A stretch of 32,633 nt of DNA, taken from contig JAJYFM010000024.1 in the NCBI GenBank assembly GCA_021790895.1, forward strand, positions 1-32,633. The letters are read 5' to 3'. The stretch comes from a bacterium. Lineage in GTDB: Bacteria; Vulcanimicrobiota; Vulcanimicrobiia; Vulcanimicrobiales; Vulcanimicrobiaceae. Positions 1-7,298 of the stretch are shown here, piece by piece; the stretch's first letter is position 1, and the number at the start of each line of letters is the position of its first letter. The notes beneath the pieces were generated by a model. The model saw only the letters and a list, made by a program, of their open reading frames with translations. It searched no databases and was not told the origin of the DNA. A program made the translations under genes and the position numbers.

Positions 1-229
1 CCGCGTTGTTCGCGTTCTGGACGTTCTGAACGGCGGTGTTGAAGCCATCGACCTGCGTTTGCAGGTTCGTTGCGATGGCGAGACCGGACGGATCGTCCGC
101 CGCGGAGTTGATACGCAAACCAGACGAGAGCTGAGTAACAATGTTCTTCAGCGCGCTCTGATTATTATTGAGGTTGAACTGTACGCTATTGGCCAACAGG
201 TTGTTGGCGATGCTCAGACCTTGAGCCAT
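1..229 (-). CDS. hag: Flagellin, N-terminal part (3' end outside window)
   Basis: This is the filament subunit exported by the flagellar type III apparatus. Only the first 76 codons are present, because the gene runs off the left edge. The translation begins MAQGLSIANNLLANSVQFNL and contains the flagellin D0/D1 signature LSSGLRINSAADDPSGLAIA at about residues 33-52, followed by the QTQVDGFNTAVQNVQNAN helix. The ATG at 229-227 follows a strong Shine-Dalgarno (AAGGAGGAAATAAC), which fixes the start. It lies 129 bp downstream of csrA and has its own sigma-28-like promoter. The order fliW-csrA-flagellin is the classic FliW/CsrA control arrangement. Nothing can be said of the variable domain or C-terminus. 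Confidence 0.95.
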   Translation of the reverse strand, partial: MAQGLSIANNLLANSVQFNLNNNQSALKNIVTQLSSGLRINSAADDPSGLAIATNLQTQVDGFNTAVQNVQNANNA

Positions 230-308
230 GTTATTTCCTCCTTGATATTTGCGCGCGGAGCGCGCAGGTAGAGACTAGTCATCTGCGAGGAAGCGTCCTG
301 CTCCCTCC
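230..308 (-). promoter_or_regulatory. Flagellin mRNA leader with candidate CsrA sites
   Basis: This is the predicted 5' UTR of the flagellin gene, about 79 nt from the expected start point of the sigma-28-like promoter. It holds several GGA triplets: GGGGAGGGAG at 310-301, CAGGACG at 300-294, and CAAGGAGGAAA at 244-234, which is the ribosome binding site itself. A 7-bp GC stem with a 3-nt loop (TGCGCGC/GCGCGCA, 250-266) sits just upstream of the ribosome binding site. In Bacillus, CsrA blocks flagellin translation through two GGA sites, one of them overlapping the Shine-Dalgarno. With csrA and fliW immediately upstream, the same use is inferred here but not shown. Confidence 0.55.
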
Positions 309-314
309 CCATGG

Positions 315-342
315 ATATCGGAGCTCTGGGGTATCGACTTTA
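315..342 (-). promoter_or_regulatory. Sigma-28 (FliA/SigD)-like promoter of flagellin
   Basis: On the minus strand, TAAA (342-339), a 16-bp spacer and TCCGATAT (322-315) match the flagellar sigma factor consensus (TAAA-N15-GCCGATAA) with one extra spacer base. It lies between csrA and flagellin, about 86 bp before the start codon. That is where a late-class flagellar promoter is expected. The flgF promoter at 9742-9769 has the same N16 spacing, which supports both. Confidence 0.7.
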
Positions 343-358
343 GGGGGAACCCCCCTTC

Positions 359-625
359 TTAATGTTTTTTTACGGGAATATGCGGCCGGAGTGCGGCGAC
401 GCCGGCCCTTCCGGGGGCCGAGGGATCCGCCGACGGGGCCGACTCGGCGGCGGCACGCTGATTGCTCCGCTGGATCTCTTCGTAGACCTCCGAGCGGTGC
501 ACCGGGATATCGCGCGGGGCATCGATGCCGATCTTGACCTGGTCGTGGTCGAGCGAGACGACCACCAAACGAATATCATCGCCGATCATAATCGACTGAT
601 TTGCTTTCCGACTCAGAACTAGCAT
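359..625 (-). CDS. csrA: Carbon storage regulator / flagellin translational repressor CsrA
   Basis: This is a small RNA-binding homodimer that blocks translation by binding GGA motifs. The N-terminus [18 protein letters not shown] and the segment [22 protein letters not shown] (about residues 30-51) are diagnostic of the family, including the conserved V-H-R region that contacts RNA. The protein is 88 aa, whereas CsrA is usually 60-75 aa. The extra roughly 30 residues are an Ala/Pro/Ser-rich tail ending in HIPVKKH. The ATG at 625 has GGAGGG eight bases upstream. It lies downstream of fliW and upstream of flagellin, so its expected role is flagellin homeostasis with FliW as antagonist. Confidence 0.96.
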   Translation of the reverse strand: MLVLSRKANQSIMIGDDIRLVVVSLDHDQVKIGIDAPRDIPVHRSEVYEEIQRSNQRAAAESAPSADPSAPGRAGVAALRPHIPVKKH

Positions 626-638
626 CGTGCTGCCCTCC

Positions 639-656
639 GTGGCTGCGGCGAGCCAC
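639..656 (-). promoter_or_regulatory. Hairpin abutting the csrA ribosome binding site
   Basis: GTGGCT and AGCCAC form a perfect 6-bp stem with a 6-nt loop, and on the minus-strand mRNA the stem ends directly at the GGAGGG of csrA. A structure in this position could influence ribosome access or CsrA autoregulation. This is inferred from sequence only. Confidence 0.35.
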
Positions 657-693
657 GCAACCGGGCCCGCTTCGTCGATGAATTTCGCGAGAA

Positions 694-717
694 GGGGGAT
701 CCCCCCCTGCGGGCAGG
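694..717. repeat. Two adjacent short GC inverted repeats between fliW and csrA
   Basis: GGGGG-AT-CCCCC (694-705) is followed directly by CCTGC-GG-GCAGG (706-717). Both can fold as hairpins in the fliW-csrA transcript just after the fliW stop codon. There is no T-tract after them, so they look more like processing or attenuation structures than a strong terminator. The function is unknown. Confidence 0.35.
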
Positions 718-723
718 AGGGCG

Positions 724-1230
724 CTAGGCGCCTTGAGCGGCGGCGGAGCCGCCGGCGCTTGCCTTGCGCGGCAGCGGCATGCGAACGGGATACGAGCTGC
801 CGTCGAGCGGCACTTGGCGCCCGCGGTGATTCTTGAGGTTGAGCAGAATCGGAGCGAAGAGGTTCATCGACATCTCTTCGGCGTTCGCGGAGACGATCAC
901 CACGCAGAGCGTCGCAAAATCGGTCGGCTGGGCGATTCCCAGCGATTCGACGGCATATGCGGGCACGCGCGGCGTATAGTCATCAAAGATCGCGTACGGG
1001 TCGGCGGTCGGGATCGCGACGTTGAGATCGTCGAGGCTCTGGAGCCAGATAAAACTCGGTTGCGTATCGATCGTCAGGGCGATCCAGCGATGGAGCTTCG
1101 GGAAACCGGGTAACCCCCAGGTGAATTCGAAGACATCGGTCGGCGAAAACGTGAACGTTCCGAAACGCGGGAAATCGATCGTCGTGCTCTCCGGCATACT
1201 TTGCACCGTGACATCATTCATCATTAACAC
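724..1230 (-). CDS. fliW: Flagellar assembly factor FliW
   Basis: FliW binds flagellin and, when free, binds CsrA and relieves its repression of flagellin mRNA. The 168-aa protein has the family pattern: the F..F.....F....GLPGF motif near residues 25-42, WLQSLDD around 62-68, and a later stretch running from [20 protein letters not shown] to [14 protein letters not shown] short Ala/Gly-rich tail ends it. The first codon here is GTG at 1230, preceded by AGAGGGGC. ATG codons at 1224 and 1221 are alternatives with poorer spacing. flgL ends 22 bp upstream and csrA follows after 98 bp, the conserved flgL-fliW-csrA order. Confidence 0.93.
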   Translation of the reverse strand: MLMMNDVTVQSMPESTTIDFPRFGTFTFSPTDVFEFTWGLPGFPKLHRWIALTIDTQPSFIWLQSLDDLNVAIPTADPYAIFDDYTPRVPAYAVESLGIAQPTDFATLCVVIVSANAEEMSMNLFAPILLNLKNHRGRQVPLDGSSYPVRMPLPRKASAGGSAAAQGA

Positions 1231-1252
1231 CGTAAAGCCCCTCTTAAGCCCC

Positions 1253-2554
1253 TTATGAAATGTAGTCGAAGAGGCTCTTCTGCTCTAATTGAGCGGTCGT
1301 GCTGTATGCCGCCTGCAGCGCGGTCTGCGTAAGAGAGAACTGCGACGTTACTTTAGCAATATCGGTATCCTCGATATTCGACTGTACCTGGGTATCGTTA
1401 AGAACTTGTGCATCCATTGAGTTTCCGGCAGCTTGAATCGATTGGATGTTCGCCCCAAGAAATGCCCGCGCATTCGAAACTCCCTGAATCACGCGATCGA
1501 TGTCGCCGAGTTGCGTGCTGAGCTGCTGTACCGTATTCGCTTGTGTTTGCAGGTTAAAGACCGCGGTGAAATTCGATGCGGTCGCCGCTCCCGCGCTCGG
1601 CACGTTATTGATCTGGAACGGGCCGGCCGCGTCGCTGAGAAGCAAACGCTCCGCGCCCTGTTGCGGGGAGACTCCCGGAACAAATTGCGCGGTGACTCCG
1701 GTTCCCGACGCATCGATCGCCGCAATGACTGCGCCGATCGTAGCGGTCGAGGCAAAGGTCAACGTTACACCGGAGGGGACTGAAGCATTAGCAATGTTGA
1801 TCGATATTTGGCCGCTGCTGTCGGGAACGACCGAGGTAAGAAAACCCGCGGCATTGAGCTGGGTCCCCAAGGTGATATAGTAACCACCCTTATTGACCGC
1901 CACGCTGCTCTCATCGATCACCGTCGAACTCGTCAGCGCGAGTTGAAGGTTCTTCATCACCTGGAAGACATCGGGCGAGCCGTCGGGAGAGTTGAAATTA
2001 AATGCCTGTTGGAACGTCACCGAGGAGTTGATGATCTGCCCGTTGGGCAACCGCTGCGTCTGCGCTTGCAGATTGCCGCTAAAGGTGATGCCGTTCGGGG
2101 CAGTCCCGACCGCTTGCACCGGCGTGCCGGCAGTGTTCGCCGTTCCCGCAAAAACGTACTGTCCGGCAAATTGCGTGTTCGCAAGACCGACGCTCTCCTG
2201 AAAGAGTTGATTGACCTGGGTCGCGATCGCTTGACGTTGCGATGCGGTCACGACATCGCTAGCACCTTGAATGGCCAGCGAACGGACCTGCTGTAACACA
2301 CTTGTCAGCGAACTCAACGCGCCGTCGACGGTCGTGAGTTGATTCGCGAGATTGGTCAGATTCGAGGAGGTCTGCGTTCCCAACGCTCCATCGGTCCGAA
2401 CGGCGAGATCCTCGGCGATCAACGACGGGTTATCCGAGGGTTGATTGAGCGACTTTCCGGTCGAGAGCTGCTGACCTTCGGTCGCCTGCTGCACGACGAG
2501 ATTGTCGATCGCATTGGTCTGCTGTTCGTAGAGTGACGATGTGGCGATACGCAT
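1253..2554 (-). CDS. flgL: Flagellar hook-filament junction protein 2 (HAP3, FlgL)
   Basis: FlgL is the junction protein that sits between FlgK and the filament. The N-terminus MRIATSSLYEQQTNAIDNLV with LSTGKSLNQPSDNPSLIAED (about residues 31-50) is the FlgL version of the flagellin D0/D1 helix. The C-terminus has the matching flagellin-like helix (NIEDTDIAKVTSQFSLTQTA and on to QKSLFDYIS). Between them lies a beta-rich middle. At 433 aa it is longer than the roughly 300 aa of many FlgL proteins, through the expanded middle. The start lies 17 bp after the flgK stop. It is part of the flgN-flgK-flgL chaperone/substrate set. Confidence 0.95.
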   Translation of the reverse strand: MRIATSSLYEQQTNAIDNLVVQQATEGQQLSTGKSLNQPSDNPSLIAEDLAVRTDGALGTQTSSNLTNLANQLTTVDGALSSLTSVLQQVRSLAIQGASDVVTASQRQAIATQVNQLFQESVGLANTQFAGQYVFAGTANTAGTPVQAVGTAPNGITFSGNLQAQTQRLPNGQIINSSVTFQQAFNFNSPDGSPDVFQVMKNLQLALTSSTVIDESSVAVNKGGYYITLGTQLNAAGFLTSVVPDSSGQISINIANASVPSGVTLTFASTATIGAVIAAIDASGTGVTAQFVPGVSPQQGAERLLLSDAAGPFQINNVPSAGAATASNFTAVFNLQTQANTVQQLSTQLGDIDRVIQGVSNARAFLGANIQSIQAAGNSMDAQVLNDTQVQSNIEDTDIAKVTSQFSLTQTALQAAYSTTAQLEQKSLFDYIS

Positions 2555-2571
2555 GTTCGAACTCCCTATCC

Positions 2572-4731
2572 TTAGGATCCGACTCCGAGATTATTAATGA
2601 TCGTCTGCATCATTTGGTTGATGACGTTGATCGTTCGCGCCGCTGCCGAATAGGCGTTTTGGTACTGCACGAGGTTCTGCGTCTCTTCGTTGATGTTGAT
2701 GCCGCTGATGCTCTGGCGAACTTGGTTGATATTATTCGCCAGCGTCGTCTGCGTTTTGTTGCCGGTGATCGCCGCTTGCCCATCGAGGCCGACGCGGGTG
2801 ACGAAGTTTCCGTAAAATTGTCCGAGCGTCTGCGTCTGGGCGCTCTGCACTGAATAGCCGGCAGCATGAGCGATGCTCGGCGTAAAGCTCACCGACTCGA
2901 TCCCGGTCGTCGGATCCATGGAGATTGCCGTGACGACGACGTTTTCTTGCGGAGCACCGCCGCCGGGGGTCGCATCGATCGTCAGCACCTGGCCGACCGC
3001 GATGTTGTTGACGCCCGATGGCAACGCCACCGCCGTCGTCGTTCCCGCCGTCGCAGCGGTCGCGGAGGTCGTCAGCAACGCCGGCACGCCGACATTCGCC
3101 GAGAAGACCGAGAGCAAAGCATTCGCGCCGGCGTTATCCTGCGCGCCGAATGCGTTTCCGGCATTTTGCGCGACACCGTCGATCGCTCCGGCCCCCAAGA
3201 CGCCGAGAAGATATTGGTTGGGGGGCGTCGTTCCGGGAACGGTATCGAGCGAATCGGAGATCGTGAAGCCCGGCTGCTGCGGAGCCCCGCCCTGCACCGC
3301 GCGACTCGCGGGATCGACGTTCGTCGGATCTTGGGCGAAGACGATCCGCTGCGAATTCGGATCGAACGAAGCCGTAACCCCGAGATGCGCGCTGTTAAAG
3401 TGCGTAACAAAGGCATTGACGCTGCTGTCCGTCGTTCCCGTATTGTAGTTAAAGGTCTGCGGGATGCCGTTGATCGTCACGGTGAGCGTCCCGACCAACG
3501 GTGCGGTCGGCGGATTCGCTAGCGACGCGTAGTTCGTCATCGATGCCGAGGTATCGATGCTGTTGTTGCCGGAGTTCATCGGAATCACGAGGCTTCCCGC
3601 GGCCGTCGAAGCGAACGCGATCGGCAACTGCGCTGGATCGGTAATCCCGGCCTTGATATTTCCCGCCGAGATCGGAAGGTTCCCGACGATCGGCTGGAAA
3701 AGCGCCGCGCCGGGCTGACCGTTCTGATCGTAGGCGGATTGCGTGATGCGGTTGACTTCGTTGGCGAGCGAACTCGCAAACTGATCGAGTTGATGTCCGT
3801 AGACCGTGAGTTTATTGTTGTAGAGATCCTGCAGCGCCGCGAGTTGACCGCTTCCCAGCGGAACGCCCGGCGTACTCGATGAGGCCGGCGGCGTGCTTTG
3901 AAAATTGATCTTGAATGTCGACGTGCCGTTACTTGCCGTTCCGACCGTCGGCGCCGCAAGGTGATAGACGACGGTGTCGTTGACGAGCGCCTGTCCGTTC
4001 ACGCTCACCAGAACCGACCCGTCGGACTGAATCGAGGTCTGCGTTGAAAGATACTGCGAGAGCTGATCGATGAGATAGTCGCGCTGATCCTTATACGTGT
4101 TCGGGCTGTCGCCCGCCGCCGTCGAAGCACGGATCTGCCCGTTGAGCGCCCCGATCTGATCGAGAATGCCGTTTGCGGTCGTCACCAGCGTCGTCGCCTG
4201 CGAGAGCGCCGAGTTTTGCTGCGTTACGATCGCACTCGAGGCGTTATTGAGCGCGGTTGAGAGCGCCTGCGCCTGCGCGATGACGCTCGCGCGCACGGAG
4301 GTGCTTTGCGCACCGCTCCCTTGAGCGACGAGTTGATTGATCGCCGTCTGGAAAGCCGTATACTGCGCGCCGATCCCGGAATTCGGGTCGCCGAGCGTCG
4401 ATTGCAGCGCGTTGAGCGTGTTCTGCTCGGTGCTGTAAAAGTTCTGCGACGACGACGCACCGCGAAAGAGTTGATCGTAATTATCGGCGTGAATGCGAAG
4501 AATTTGTTGGACGAGCACACCGTCGCCGACCGTCCCTTGGGAGTGCGTCGGCGAAAAAGGCGACCCTGCGATCGGCGGAGCCTCGTTGAGAATGACGCTC
4601 TGACGCGATGCGCCGGGCGTATTCACGTTCGCGATATTATTCGAGGTGACGCTTTCAGCATATTGGAAGGCATTGAGGGCGCCTCCCATCATGTTGAGAT
4701 CGTAAAAGGTGCCTTGCGGTATGAAACTCAT
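2572..4731 (-). CDS. flgK: Flagellar hook-associated protein 1 (HAP1, FlgK)
   Basis: FlgK is the first hook-filament junction protein. The N-terminus has the rod/hook motif SNNIANVNTPGASRQSV (about residues 30-46), and the C-terminus has ISGININEETQNLVQYQNAY and a terminal helix NQMMQTIINNLG typical of FlgK. At 719 aa it is long for the family. Much of the excess is an Ala/Thr/Val-rich segment at about residues 552-631 (2839-3078), inserted just before the conserved LGQFYGNFVTRVG. That segment reads like an independent beta-rich domain. The start ATG overlaps the stop of the FlgN-like gene by 4 bp (ATGA), suggesting translational coupling. Confidence 0.96.
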   Translation of the reverse strand: MSFIPQGTFYDLNMMGGALNAFQYAESVTSNNIANVNTPGASRQSVILNEAPPIAGSPFSPTHSQGTVGDGVLVQQILRIHADNYDQLFRGASSSQNFYSTEQNTLNALQSTLGDPNSGIGAQYTAFQTAINQLVAQGSGAQSTSVRASVIAQAQALSTALNNASSAIVTQQNSALSQATTLVTTANGILDQIGALNGQIRASTAAGDSPNTYKDQRDYLIDQLSQYLSTQTSIQSDGSVLVSVNGQALVNDTVVYHLAAPTVGTASNGTSTFKINFQSTPPASSSTPGVPLGSGQLAALQDLYNNKLTVYGHQLDQFASSLANEVNRITQSAYDQNGQPGAALFQPIVGNLPISAGNIKAGITDPAQLPIAFASTAAGSLVIPMNSGNNSIDTSASMTNYASLANPPTAPLVGTLTVTINGIPQTFNYNTGTTDSSVNAFVTHFNSAHLGVTASFDPNSQRIVFAQDPTNVDPASRAVQGGAPQQPGFTISDSLDTVPGTTPPNQYLLGVLGAGAIDGVAQNAGNAFGAQDNAGANALLSVFSANVGVPALLTTSATAATAGTTTAVALPSGVNNIAVGQVLTIDATPGGGAPQENVVVTAISMDPTTGIESVSFTPSIAHAAGYSVQSAQTQTLGQFYGNFVTRVGLDGQAAITGNKTQTTLANNINQVRQSISGININEETQNLVQYQNAYSAAARTINVINQMMQTIINNLGVGS

Positions 4732-5204
4732 GCTTTGCTACTCAATAACACGCTGTTGCTCGGAGGTGCGACGAAGCCGCGGCGGCGGTAGGTGCTCGGC
4801 TCGCTCGCGGCGCGCTGCATCGCTAACGTCGTCTTCACCAAGCGATCCATACCTCCGGCGATAAGCGCCTTATTATTGTTATTGGTGATCGTTACGCCGA
4901 TCGATGTCGTCATCAACTCGGCGAGGCGCTGGTTCATCTCCCATGCCAGCGCGCGCGGCGCGTAGCTGCAGACCTGACGCAACGTCATCGTGCCGAAACC
5001 ACGAACCTGCATGGCCCGACGTTCGGAAGCAGCGCGCGAGAAACTCTCACGCGCATCGTCGAGCGCCCGTTGGGCGACCGAAATTTGCTCCGCATCGAGG
5101 TGAACCAATGCTTTCGAAAGGGCCTGAGCCCGCTCGCCGAGGGCGCGCAGTGCATCGGACTCCTCTCCCAGAGCCTTGGCAAAAAGATCCCATGAATCGC
5201 TCAC
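4728..5204 (-). CDS. flgN: FlgN-like export chaperone
   Basis: This 158-aa protein lies directly upstream of flgK, where FlgN, the cytoplasmic chaperone of FlgK and FlgL, is normally encoded. Residues 1-75 are predicted to be helical with heptad-like leucine/alanine spacing (DALRALGERAQALSKALVHL), as in the FlgN coiled-coil. The middle contains LRQVCSYAPRALAWEMNQRL and ITNNNNKALI, compatible with the family's conserved C-terminal helix. It overlaps flgK by 4 bp and flgJ by 4 bp. FlgN sequences diverge strongly, so the call rests on context plus helical character. A generic hook-associated secretion protein is the alternative. Confidence 0.65.
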   Translation of the reverse strand: MSDSWDLFAKALGEESDALRALGERAQALSKALVHLDAEQISVAQRALDDARESFSRAASERRAMQVRGFGTMTLRQVCSYAPRALAWEMNQRLAELMTTSIGVTITNNNNKALIAGGMDRLVKTTLAMQRAASEPSTYRRRGFVAPPSNSVLLSSKA

Positions 5205-5542
5205 GGTCCAGTACTCCTCTTGACGTTAACCTTCGCTTCCTGCGATGCATCGGCGAGAACGCTCGACTTGAGTTGTTCTTCCAAGATCTTCGCGATGCCG
5301 ATGCTTCCGGTTTTGGCCATTTCCTCGGCACGCTGCTGGTTGAGCATCGATTGAAATACCCGCTCCCCATTGCTCTGCTTGCCGAAAATCGAGTCGTGCG
5401 AGACGGTTTTATCCATCGCGCCCATAACGAGTTGCAAAAAGACGCCCTCTAACTGCGTCGCCGCCTCATCGAGGCGTTTCATCGCCTGCTGCTGAACGGG
5501 GCTCAGCGGGTGCGTCGCCCCGGTTTTACCGATCTCGCTCAT
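5201..5542 (-). CDS. flgJ: Rod-binding protein, FlgJ N-terminal domain only
   Basis: FlgJ caps or scaffolds the growing rod. The 113-aa product contains the rod-binding signature: a helix ATQLEGVFLQLVMGAMDKTV (about residues 28-47), then FGKQSNGERVFQSMLNQQRAEEMA and a GSIGIAKILEEQL helix. The C-terminal peptidoglycan hydrolase domain of the two-domain enterobacterial FlgJ is absent. Most bacteria outside Beta- and Gammaproteobacteria have this short form, so it is not a truncation. The start ATG overlaps the flgI stop by one base (TAATG), and the gene overlaps the FlgN-like gene by 4 bp. A separate lytic enzyme must open the wall for the rod; none is seen here. Confidence 0.88.
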   Translation of the reverse strand: MSEIGKTGATHPLSPVQQQAMKRLDEAATQLEGVFLQLVMGAMDKTVSHDSIFGKQSNGERVFQSMLNQQRAEEMAKTGSIGIAKILEEQLKSSVLADASQEAKVNVKRSTGP

Positions 5543-6690
5543 TACTGTAAGACGACCTCCGCCTGAAGCGAGCCCGCCCTGCGGAGCGCCTGAACGATTG
5601 CGATCAAATCGCGCGGCGCCACGCCGAGCGTATTGAGCGCGCGCACGACCGATGCGAGTGTCGCAGCGCCGGCGATAAACTCGAGCCGCTTGCCCTTTTT
5701 GGTCGCGGTGACCGTGGTATTGCTCTGCGTCCCCGGCGACGCGGTGGTAAACGGCTGCTGAACGACCTTATTTCGGGTCGAGATCGTAATCGTGAGGTTC
5801 CCGTGCGCTATCGCACAGGGCGCGAGCTTGATATCGCCGCCGAAGACGATCGTTCCGGTTCGCTCGTTCATCACGACCATCGCCGGTTCGTCTTGTTGCA
5901 CTCCGAGATCGGATGCGTCGGCGAGAAATTGAACGACATTCCCGGCGTACGCGCGCGGTAGCGTCACGTGGATGGTCTCAGCGTCGAGCGCACGCGCCGT
6001 TCCGTAGCCGAAACGTCCATTGAGCGTGTAGGCAAGGTCGGCCGCCGTTTTAAAATCCGGAGTCGTGAGGACGTAATTGAAACCGCTGCCGTTGCCGGTC
6101 GTGATCGGCGTCTTCATGCCGCGCGCGACGATACCGCCGCGCGGAACCATGCCGACCGCGGTGTAATTCTGCGTAACGCTGTTGCCGGCCGCGGGCCCGG
6201 CAACGAAACCGCCGACCGATATCGGCCCCTGCGCGGTCGCGTAGACGAGATTGTTGGCGGCGTGTAACTCCGTGAGCACGAGCGTGCCGCCCTGCAGCGT
6301 CGAGGCATCGCCCATCGCCGAGACGGTGACGTCGATCTTATCCCCTTGGTGCGCAAACGGCGGCAACGAGGCGGTCACGATCACCGCAGCGACGTCGCGC
6401 GTGCGCACCGCTTGGCTACTGACCGTGAGTCCGAATGATTGGAGGATGTTCTGGACCGTCTGACTCGTAAAGAGCACCGAGGTCGAATCGCCGGTTCCCT
6501 GAAGGCCGACGACAACGCCGTATCCGACGAGTTGATTCGATGTGACGCCCTGGACGCGCGCGATGTTCTTGACGAGCACGCGTTCGTAAAACGCCGCCAT
6601 CGTCGCTTGCGGCGCAGCGAGCGTCACCACGAAAGCGAGCGCCGCAAGAACGGCGGAGATTCGGCGAAGCATCTTCGTGCGTGCGTTCAT
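5542..6690 (-). CDS. flgI: Flagellar P-ring protein FlgI
   Basis: FlgI forms the periplasmic ring around the rod in peptidoglycan and indicates a diderm envelope. A signal peptide with hydrophobic core ISAVLAALAFVVTLAAP covers about residues 10-32. The mature protein begins with the highly conserved VLVKNIARVQGVTSNQLVGY, then VVVGLQGTGDSTS. It continues with DVTVSAMGDASTLQGGTLV and ends with VRALNTLGVAPRDLIAIVQA, all hallmark FlgI segments. The length of 382 aa is normal for the family. It lies 2 bp after flgH and shares one base with flgJ. Confidence 0.97.
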   Translation of the reverse strand: MNARTKMLRRISAVLAALAFVVTLAAPQATMAAFYERVLVKNIARVQGVTSNQLVGYGVVVGLQGTGDSTSVLFTSQTVQNILQSFGLTVSSQAVRTRDVAAVIVTASLPPFAHQGDKIDVTVSAMGDASTLQGGTLVLTELHAANNLVYATAQGPISVGGFVAGPAAGNSVTQNYTAVGMVPRGGIVARGMKTPITTGNGSGFNYVLTTPDFKTAADLAYTLNGRFGYGTARALDAETIHVTLPRAYAGNVVQFLADASDLGVQQDEPAMVVMNERTGTIVFGGDIKLAPCAIAHGNLTITISTRNKVVQQPFTTASPGTQSNTTVTATKKGKRLEFIAGAATLASVVRALNTLGVAPRDLIAIVQALRRAGSLQAEVVLQ

Positions 6691-6692
6691 GG

Positions 6693-7298
6693 CTAGAACA
6701 GGAAGTCCAAGATCTTGCGGATGATGCCTTTATGACCCTCTTGGAAATTTCCCGAGAAGGTCGCTTGGACGTCGGCGATGCGCGAACTCAAGACCTGATC
6801 GGTCGAGTCGATATCTTCGGGGCGAACGTAGCCGATGACGTGCAAAACCTGAGCGCTGCCGTTCACCGTGAGCCCTTGGTTGCCTTCGATCTGGAGCACG
6901 CCGCTCGGCAAGACATTGACCACCGTCGCCATCATCGCCGAGACGAAACTGTTCTGCCCCGTATGCTGCGTCTGCGACTGCACCTGCGACGACCCGCCGA
7001 TCGAGGTGGGAATCCGCAGGAATGCCAACGCGAGGTTCCCGGTCGCTCCGGGGTAGCCGAGGCTTGCAGTCTTGCTGTTGTTGACGATATTCGAACTATT
7101 GCTCGCGACGCTGAAATCGTAGACGACATAGACGAGATCGCCGATCTGCGAAGCACGATGATCGGGGCCGAGTTGCAGCGGATGCCCGGGACCCGCCGGC
7201 GCTGGTGCAGGAACGTAAAGCGATCCGGCAAGCGCGGTTGCGGTTGCGGCGAAGCAGCAGAGCCCTGCGAGCGCGAGGCGGCCTATCATTCGGTTCAT
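6693..7298 (-). CDS. flgH: Flagellar L-ring protein FlgH
   Basis: FlgH forms the outer-membrane ring of the basal body. Recognisable segments are ASQIGDLVYVVYDFSVA (about residues 49-65), then SFVSAMMATVVNVLPSGVLQ, GNQGLTV and the C-terminal YVRPEDIDSTDQVLSSRIAD. Together these form the conserved FlgH core. The 201-aa length is slightly short. Most FlgH proteins are lipoproteins, but the leader here (LALAGLCCFAATATALAGS) has no proper lipobox before either cysteine and looks like a signal peptidase I substrate cut after ALA. The ATG has GGAGGAGATGGACG upstream within the flgA end, and the two genes overlap by 4 bp. Confidence 0.93.
   Translation of the reverse strand: MNRMIGRLALAGLCCFAATATALAGSLYVPAPAPAGPGHPLQLGPDHRASQIGDLVYVVYDFSVASNSSNIVNNSKTASLGYPGATGNLALAFLRIPTSIGGSSQVQSQTQHTGQNSFVSAMMATVVNVLPSGVLQIEGNQGLTVNGSAQVLHVIGYVRPEDIDSTDQVLSSRIADVQATFSGNFQEGHKGIIRKILDFLF

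Noticed and set aside
343-355. GGGGG-AAC-CCCCC hairpin after csrA, considered as a terminator.
   Set aside because: The stem is only 5 bp and no T-tract follows in the minus-strand direction; it abuts the flagellin -35.
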